From positions 94,457-158,456 of the forward strand of contig CAMVNH010000002.1 of assembly GCA_947168825.1 (NCBI GenBank): 64,000 nt of DNA, given 5' to 3'. Under the pieces are notes generated by a model, which was not told the origin of the DNA, did no database searches, and worked only from the letters and a program-made list of their open reading frames with translations. The first letter of the stretch is position 1. Each line of letters starts with the position of its first letter. Of the stretch, positions 58,576 to 64,000 are shown piece after piece. Made by a program: the position numbers and the translations under genes. Source of the DNA: an uncultured Candidatus Saccharibacteria bacterium. Lineage in GTDB: Bacteria; Patescibacteriota; Saccharimonadia; Saccharimonadales; Saccharimonadaceae.

Positions 58576-59461
58576 TAAAGATACTGGTTCCGCAGGGTCG
58601 AAAAAACTAAAGATTTCGAAGGCACAGCAGACGATTCTGATAATCACACTAATTACCTCATTAGTAGTGGGCACTTGTTTGGTGCTAGTGATCCATTTTG
58701 TGCAGTATATTTCGTTTAACTCGAAGGTGATTGCTGCGAAAGACAAGGCAGTATCGAGTTATGAGAAAACTATTACAAATATTGGAGTCTGTAATAAACC
58801 AAAGGGCAAACATTATACCGTAGATGAGCTGAAGAAATGTAACCCGAACACGCTTTCTTCGGAGCAGCTTTCTGGCACTTTGCGTTATAATATTATGGAG
58901 ACAATGGCGTCAAATGCAGATCTTGAATCGGTGGCGAGAGAGAGTCAGGACGACTGTACGTCTTCAGATGGTAAGAAGATTAACTGGAGAGCACGTTACG
59001 ATAGGGAAGAAAATGAAGATAAAAAGGCGTACTATCTCGGTATGGTAAAAATGTGTTCAAGTCTTCGGGTGATTCCGGATGCGTTGCCGGCGCAGAAAAA
59101 TGTAGAGGCGCTGCTTGCAAGTTTGAACCAGATTTTCATTGTTTCGGGATGGGATCCGGAAGCTTTGTCCCCGAACGAGAGTTCGGAAGATTCACCGTAT
59201 GAGGGGGTGCAGTTGATTCCGGTGAGCTTGTCGGTGCAGTCGAGTGTGCCACAGACAATGAAAGTTTTGACAAACATAGAGAAATCGATTCGGACTTTTG
59301 ATATTTCTGCGGCTTCAGTTGAGTGGAGCGGAGACCAACTATCATTACAGGCACAGGCATCGGCGTATTATTTGGAAGAATCTGGCCTAAAGGAGAAGAC
59401 GGAGACTGTCTATGCTTCGAAGAATGCGAAAAAAGCGGCTAAGAATGGGAGTAAAGAATAA
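58562..59461 (+). CDS. pilO: PilO-like pilus assembly protein
   Basis: A basic cytoplasmic head (KKLKISKAQQ) is followed by one membrane helix (TILIITLITSLVVGTCLVLV, about 26-46), a coiled-coil part and a C-terminal ferredoxin-like domain with IPVSLSVQSSVPQTMKVLTN and IEKSIRTFDI. This is the PilO layout, pairing with PilN in the inner alignment complex. The middle part carries three or four extra Cys residues absent in typical PilO. The ATG at 58562 overlaps pilN; the stop overlaps the next start (ATG at 59461). Confidence 0.83.
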   Translation: MPKNNKDTGSAGSKKLKISKAQQTILIITLITSLVVGTCLVLVIHFVQYISFNSKVIAAKDKAVSSYEKTITNIGVCNKPKGKHYTVDELKKCNPNTLSSEQLSGTLRYNIMETMASNADLESVARESQDDCTSSDGKKINWRARYDREENEDKKAYYLGMVKMCSSLRVIPDALPAQKNVEALLASLNQIFIVSGWDPEALSPNESSEDSPYEGVQLIPVSLSVQSSVPQTMKVLTNIEKSIRTFDISAASVEWSGDQLSLQAQASAYYLEESGLKEKTETVYASKNAKKAAKNGSKE

Positions 59462-59850
59462 TGAAAAAATCGGATCTTATTACAATAGTAATTGTATCGG
59501 TGATTGGAGTTTTTGTGTCGTCGTTAGTTGTGAATGCTGTTTTGGGAAATCCGAGTGAGGCGTATGTAAGTTATAAGACGATCGAGGTGGCAGATCCGGG
59601 GCTATCTGAGCCAGACCCAGAGGTGTTTAATAGTGATGCAATTAACCCGACGATTGAGGTTTATGTGGGTGATTGTGAGGATGTGGACCAAGACGGTAAG
59701 CTGTCACAGGCGGAATTAGTGGCTTGTGGTAGGGCGGAATCGGTAGATACGGCGGACGATGTAGACGAGCCAACAGATGAGGTCGTAGAGGAAGAAACAG
59801 AGATGGTGACGGAAGATATGGAGACAGGGAATGGCTCTACTAACTCGTGA
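59461..59850 (+). CDS. Small membrane-anchored protein with an EF-hand-like loop
   Basis: One N-terminal membrane helix (residues 6-28, LITIVIVSVIGVFVSSLVVN) is followed by an acidic outside domain. DVDQDGKLSQAE at residues 74-85 fits the 12-residue EF-hand calcium loop: Asp at positions 1, 3 and 5, Gly 6, Leu 8, Glu 12. It is bracketed by Cys72 and Cys89, which could form a disulfide. The tail is Glu/Asp/Val-rich. Its position in the operon is that of PilP, but no PilP domain is recognised. It overlaps pilB by 20 bases. Confidence 0.78.
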   Translation: MKKSDLITIVIVSVIGVFVSSLVVNAVLGNPSEAYVSYKTIEVADPGLSEPDPEVFNSDAINPTIEVYVGDCEDVDQDGKLSQAELVACGRAESVDTADDVDEPTDEVVEEETEMVTEDMETGNGSTNS

Positions 59851-61594
59851 TACACAAGAAAAAGTAATCAAGCTTCTGATTGATGAAGGCTTGGTGGATG
59901 CGGCGGCGGTAAAAGAAGTCGAAGCAGAAGCTGAGAAGACAAAGAAGCCAGTGATGGCACTTTTAGTGTCAAAGGGAATAGCTTCAAATGAAATGATAAC
60001 GCATGCGACGGCCGTGGTGATGGGTGCGAGATATGTTGATCTTAAAAATGTAATGATGGATCAGGAAGTGCTTTTGAATTTACCACAAGATGTGGCGGAG
60101 CGTTCGATGGTGGTAGCACTTGGTGAGAAGAACGGAATGCTTTATGTGGCGATGATGGATGTTTCGAACATTCAGGCGACGGATTATTTAGCGACTCTGA
60201 CTGGAAGGCCGATTAAGGCGCTGATGTCCTCGGAGGAGGGGATACGCTGGGCTTTGTCGCAGTATAAGGGTGATTTTTCCGATGTGAATGCGGCGGCGAA
60301 GGCTTCGGAAGAGGAAAAAGCGGCGAAGGCTTCGGCAAATGTGAAGACGATCGCGCAAGATTCGCCGATCTCGAAGGCGCTTACGACGATTCTTGAATAT
60401 GCTGTGAAGTCGAAGGCTTCAGATATTCATATTGAACCGCTGGAAAATTCGTTGATTATTAGGTGCAGGATTGATGGTGTTTTGCGACAAGTGATGGAGC
60501 TGCCAAAGTCGATTGAGCCGGCGTTGATATCGCGTATAAAAATTTTATCCAACCTCAAGATTGATGAGCATCGTGTACCGCAAGACGGTCAGTTTACGGT
60601 TTTGGTGGGTGATAAAGAGGTTGATCTTCGTATTGCGATTGCGCCAGTGGTGTGGGGTGAGCAGGTGGTGATTCGTTTGCTGGATAAGACCGGAACGACG
60701 CTCGATATTGAGCAGATGGGTATGACTGGGCATGCGTTGAGAATGGTTGAAGAGGGAATCGCAAAGCCAAATGGGATGATTCTAACTTCCGGTCCGACTG
60801 GTTCTGGTAAGTCAACGACGCTCTATGCACTGGTAAAACGCATTAAAGATGAGAAGATTAATATTGTGACACTTGAGGATCCGGTCGAGTATAAGATGGA
60901 TGGCGTAAATCAGACGCAAGTGAATGTGGATGCAGGATTGACGTTCGCGTCGGGGCTTCGTTCGATTTTGCGTCAGGACCCAGATGTAGTAATGGTGGGG
61001 GAGATTCGTGATGGTGAGACGGCGCAGTTGGCGGTGCAGGCGGCGTTGACTGGGCACCTAGTTTTCTCGACACTGCACACGAACTCGGCGGCGGGTATTT
61101 TGCCACGTTTGATTGATATGGGGATTGAGCCGTTTTTGATTTCATCAACGCTAAATACCGTGATTGGCCAGCGACTCGTGAGGCGAGTAGCGGAAAAGCG
61201 CGAGACTTATATCTCTAATGAAATGGAGACACAGGAAATGAATTCGGTAGTGGCCAGTATTTTGCCGCAGTCGCCAGATCAGGTAGCGGCAGTTTCTGAG
61301 GATTTAGGTTATCCTGGACTACCAGTGGCCAACCAGAATGGATATACGCTAGTGAAGGGGATTGATGATAAAGATACTCCGGGTGGATATAAGGGGCGAG
61401 CTGGTTTGTATGAAACGATTTCGATTGATGAAGATATTCAGAAGTTGATTAATGCTCATGCTACATCGGCGGAGATTATGAAGATTGCGAAGATGAAGGG
61501 GACGATTACGATGCGCCAAGATGGGATGTTGAAGGCGCTGTCTGGTATTACGACGATGAAGGAAGTTGATAGGGTGGCGTCGGACCTTGCTTAA
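59831..61594 (+). CDS. pilB: Type IV pilus extension ATPase PilB
   Basis: This hexameric cytoplasmic motor drives pilus assembly. An N-terminal MshEN-type domain (residues 1-150) precedes the ATPase, with SDIHIEPLENSLIIRCRIDG, Walker A TSGPTGSGKSTTLYALV (about 321), the Asp box TLEDPVEYKMDGVNQ and Walker B PDVVMVGEIRDGETA, and the His box GHLVFSTLHTNSA. The tetracysteine zinc site of most PilB proteins is absent; the segment before GYKGRAGLYE has Asp, Lys and Gly instead. The length (587) is normal. pilT follows with its own promoter. Confidence 0.96.
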   Translation: MALLTRDTQEKVIKLLIDEGLVDAAAVKEVEAEAEKTKKPVMALLVSKGIASNEMITHATAVVMGARYVDLKNVMMDQEVLLNLPQDVAERSMVVALGEKNGMLYVAMMDVSNIQATDYLATLTGRPIKALMSSEEGIRWALSQYKGDFSDVNAAAKASEEEKAAKASANVKTIAQDSPISKALTTILEYAVKSKASDIHIEPLENSLIIRCRIDGVLRQVMELPKSIEPALISRIKILSNLKIDEHRVPQDGQFTVLVGDKEVDLRIAIAPVVWGEQVVIRLLDKTGTTLDIEQMGMTGHALRMVEEGIAKPNGMILTSGPTGSGKSTTLYALVKRIKDEKINIVTLEDPVEYKMDGVNQTQVNVDAGLTFASGLRSILRQDPDVVMVGEIRDGETAQLAVQAALTGHLVFSTLHTNSAAGILPRLIDMGIEPFLISSTLNTVIGQRLVRRVAEKRETYISNEMETQEMNSVVASILPQSPDQVAAVSEDLGYPGLPVANQNGYTLVKGIDDKDTPGGYKGRAGLYETISIDEDIQKLINAHATSAEIMKIAKMKGTITMRQDGMLKALSGITTMKEVDRVASDLA

Positions 61595-61622
61595 ATAATA
61601 GTTCTTATGGTATAATTTTAGT

Positions 61623-62702
61623 ATGGATACAAGTGGGCAACAGGGAATAAGAATCGAGCAATTACTAGAGACTTGTGTGCGATCGGGGGCCTCTGACCTT
61701 CATTTGCAGGTAGGGCTACAGCCAATATTAAGGATAGATGGTTCGCTCAGGCCGATTCCAAATACTCCAGTTTTGACGGAGCAAGACACAGAGCGAATGA
61801 TTTTTTCGACGATGGATTCGGAACAGCAACAGATTTTGATGAAAGATAAAGAGTTTGATTACTCTTTTAACTTCGGGGGTTTGGGCAGATTTAGGGTAAA
61901 TGCTTTTCGAGAGAGAGGTAATCTTGCGGCGGCTATGAGGCTAGTGCCGGATGAGATTTTATCTTGTGAAGATTTAAAACTTCCTGCGGTGGTTGAAAAA
62001 TTTACAGATTTTCCGAGAGGATTAGTGTTGGTGACTGGTCCGACTGGTTCTGGTAAATCGACGACGCTTGCGGCTCTGCTTGAGAAGATTAATAACGAGA
62101 AAGCAGTGCATATTTTGACGATTGAGGACCCGATTGAATTTACGTATAAGTCGAAGCGGGCCGTGGTTGTACAGCGTGAGGTGCATTATGATACGTATTC
62201 ATTTTCGAGAGCATTGAGGTCTGCACTGAGGGAAGATCCGGACGTAGTGATGATTGGTGAGATGCGTGATCTTGAGACAATTCAGGCAGCGATTACAGTA
62301 GCAGAGACTGGGCATTTGGTTTTTGCTACGTTGCATACTAATTCGGCGGCACAGTCTGTGGACCGCATTGTAGATGTATTTCCAGCTCATCAGCAACCGC
62401 AGGTGAGATTGCAACTTTCGAGTGTGTTGCAAGCGGTTTGCGCGCAACGTCTAATACCAGCGATTGGTGGAGGTCGTGTGCCAGCGGCGGAAATAATGAT
62501 TTCGAATCCGGCGATTAAGGCTTTGATTCGAGAAGGGAAATCACACCAGCTAGATACGGCGATTCAGACCGGCGTATCACAAGGGATGCAGACAATGGAC
62601 CGGACTTTGGTGAAGATGGTGCAGTCCGGGATCATCACTTATGATGATGCGCGAGATTACGCTGTCGACTTAACTGAGTTTGAAAGGCTCGCTAGGGGGT
62701 AG
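61623..62702 (+). CDS. pilT: Pilus retraction ATPase PilT
   Basis: PilT drives pilus retraction and twitching. It keeps the N-terminal GASDLHLQVGLQPILRIDGS, Walker A TGPTGSGKSTTLAAL (about 139), PDVVMIGEMRDLETIQAAIT, the GHLVFATLHTNSAAQSVDRI block and the C-terminal AEIMISNPAIKALIREGKSH. The 359 residues are normal. TATAAT ends six bases before the ATG, so pilT has its own leaderless promoter inside the cluster, which would let retraction be set separately from extension. Confidence 0.97.
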   Translation: MDTSGQQGIRIEQLLETCVRSGASDLHLQVGLQPILRIDGSLRPIPNTPVLTEQDTERMIFSTMDSEQQQILMKDKEFDYSFNFGGLGRFRVNAFRERGNLAAAMRLVPDEILSCEDLKLPAVVEKFTDFPRGLVLVTGPTGSGKSTTLAALLEKINNEKAVHILTIEDPIEFTYKSKRAVVVQREVHYDTYSFSRALRSALREDPDVVMIGEMRDLETIQAAITVAETGHLVFATLHTNSAAQSVDRIVDVFPAHQQPQVRLQLSSVLQAVCAQRLIPAIGGGRVPAAEIMISNPAIKALIREGKSHQLDTAIQTGVSQGMQTMDRTLVKMVQSGIITYDDARDYAVDLTEFERLARG

Positions 62703-62703
62703 A

Positions 62704-63906
62704 ATGTTAAGATTTATCTATAAGGCAACTGACCCGAAAGTGAAGAAAGTTGTAAAAGGTGTGATTCAAGCCGAATCTGAGCGAGCGGCTGGGAAGCTGT
62801 TGATTGATAAAGGTTTGTCTCCGATCTCGATTGAGGAGGAGAATGAAGGCGGACTATTAGATAAGATAACGAACCAGATAACAACGAAGGATAAAATTGT
62901 CTTTACAAGGCAGTTTGCGACTTTGATTGGTGCTGGTTTGCCACTTGCAGCATCTCTAAGAACCTTATTGGAGCAGACACAAAATAAGGGAATGAAAAAA
63001 GTCATTGAGGAGATTTTAACGGACGTCGAGTCTGGTAAGAATTTGACGGATGCGTGTTCAAAGCATCCAGAAGTGTTCGATAAAGTGTACTTAGCACTTT
63101 TGCAGGCTGGTGAGATGAGCGGTACACTTGATGTGTCCCTGAAACGTTTGGCGACGCAGCAGGAAAAAGATGAGGCGGTGATGTCGAAGATTCGTAGCGC
63201 TTTAACTAATCCACTAATTACTCTTGCGGTGATTGTGGCAGTGATCGTGTTCTTGATGATAGAAGTGGTGCCACAGGTGAAAGATTTGTATGATAGTTTA
63301 GGAGAAGAATTACCATCATTGACGGCGGCGATGGTGGCAGTGGCTAGCGTACTGATTAACCAATGGTGGTTGCTGCTAATAGTGATTGGTTTGCTAGTTT
63401 GGTTATTTATGATGTTTAAGAAAACTAAAACTGGCGTAAGAATGGCGGCAAATTTGAAGTTGAATGTGCCTTTGTTTAAAGGGTTGTTTTTACGGCTTTA
63501 TATGGGGCGTTTTGCTAGGACGATGCAGAATCTATTATCTACCGGAGTATCAATGCTAGATTCGATGCAGATTTCGTCAGAGGCGATGGATAATGTGGTT
63601 CTTCAGGAGGAGATAGAGAAGGCTGAGAAGAAAGTACGGGCTGGGCGACCCCTGTCTGAAGCGTTACGTGAAGCAGACTATATTTTGCCACTTGTACCAC
63701 AGATGACATCGATTGGTGAGGAATCTGGTAAAATTGATGAAATGTTGGGCAAGGCGGCGCAGGTATATGAAGATGAAGTAGATGAACAAGTGGCAAGAAT
63801 TTCGCAGATGATTGAGCCTTTGATGATGGTGCTACTTGCGGGTATGGCTGGTGGTATTATCGGCGCGATTTTGTTCCCAATCTACTCACTAGTGAATAAT
63901 ATCTAA
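62704..63906 (+). CDS. pilC: Pilus inner-membrane platform protein PilC
   Basis: PilC is the membrane platform that couples motor ATPases to pilin subunits. Two T2SF domains are present: the first with FTRQFATLIGAGLPLAASLR, the second with YMGRFARTMQNLLSTGVSML. Membrane helices are near residues 172-195, 220-245 and 375-398. The ATG at 62704 is preferred over an upstream TTG, being two bases after the pilT stop. The 400-residue length is normal. Pilin genes are not in the window and may follow. Confidence 0.95.
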   Translation: MLRFIYKATDPKVKKVVKGVIQAESERAAGKLLIDKGLSPISIEEENEGGLLDKITNQITTKDKIVFTRQFATLIGAGLPLAASLRTLLEQTQNKGMKKVIEEILTDVESGKNLTDACSKHPEVFDKVYLALLQAGEMSGTLDVSLKRLATQQEKDEAVMSKIRSALTNPLITLAVIVAVIVFLMIEVVPQVKDLYDSLGEELPSLTAAMVAVASVLINQWWLLLIVIGLLVWLFMMFKKTKTGVRMAANLKLNVPLFKGLFLRLYMGRFARTMQNLLSTGVSMLDSMQISSEAMDNVVLQEEIEKAEKKVRAGRPLSEALREADYILPLVPQMTSIGEESGKIDEMLGKAAQVYEDEVDEQVARISQMIEPLMMVLLAGMAGGIIGAILFPIYSLVNNI

Positions 63907-63945
63907 ATATATATTAATATACTATACGTAATTGTGTATGTATGC

Positions 63946-64000
63946 GTGATATGTGATATGTGATATGTGATATGTGATATGTGATATGTGATATGTGATA
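63946..64000. repeat. Heptanucleotide tandem repeat (GTGATAT)n
   Basis: Seven perfect copies of GTGATAT and a partial eighth run to the window edge, so the full array is longer. It lies 40 bp downstream of pilC, in AT-rich DNA. Confidence 0.97.

Noticed and set aside
1-64000. Recoded TGA (code 25, as in Gracilibacteria)
   Set aside because: Many genes such as dnaG and mutM end in TGA at the expected family length, and no gene needs TGA read through.

Overview
The window looks like a chromosomal segment of a small-genome bacterium of the Patescibacteria/CPR group, most likely Candidatus Saccharibacteria (TM7). This is an inference from gene content and style, not from a marker phylogeny. The signs are a DnaG primase without its zinc ligands, Mur ligases cut down to partial domain sets, a FemAB-type peptidoglycan branching enzyme, a membrane pyrophosphatase, a TrbC/VirB2-like small membrane protein, and a compact type IV pilus operon. 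The standard bacterial code fits: TGA ends many genes and is never needed as a sense codon. Most genes are packed with short or negative spacings. Many start 6-7 bases after a perfect TATAAT, which points to leaderless mRNAs; a smaller set has long leaders and strong AGGAGG sites.

Layout. 1-800 has no convincing protein gene but holds what looks like the template repeat of a diversity-generating retroelement (minus strand, 123-300), very rich in AAC codons. 802-2693 is groES-groEL under a CIRCE operator. 2739-10072 has an ORF6N/PLD-like protein, a shortened MurE, an inactive-looking MurE paralogue, a tRNA-Arg and a tandem pair of large lineage-specific paralogues. 10183-15416 has tRNA-Ser, a HIT hydrolase, membrane proteins, valS and an unassigned transcript. 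15702-19184 is an accessory patch: a transposase N-terminal remnant, a FemAB enzyme, a decayed Bro-N gene and a RhuM-Fic/Doc toxin-like fusion. 19260-24236 has tsaD, a MacB/FtsX-type ABC exporter, tRNA-Ser and a secreted FISUMP protein whose last 43 residues align without gaps to the retroelement template.

24296-36746 is housekeeping: hppA, pyrG, argS, orn, mscL, dnaG, rpoD, a lipid kinase-like protein and a CoaE-like kinase. 36748-43825 has polA, a VTC-DUF4956-CotH cluster, mutM, holA and rpsT. 43999-50489 has a degenerate DHH-family protein, truB, rpsO, a small alarmone synthetase and pnp. 50498-50800 is a stand-alone, highly structured gene for a 26-residue basic peptide. Its 65-nt promoter-leader is nearly identical (62/65) to the one in front of the ORF6N gene 47 kb away. 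50958-55902 has ftsK, a structured intergenic region, and rpsF-ssb-rpsR-efp-tlyA. 55943-63906 is the pilus operon pilM-N-O-(EF-hand protein)-B-T-C. The window ends in a heptanucleotide tandem repeat that runs past the edge.

Most distinctive points: the retroelement template at the left edge and its possible link to the secreted FISUMP protein, the duplicated promoter-leader with its tiny peptide gene, widespread leaderless starts, and several family members that have lost catalytic residues or metal ligands.
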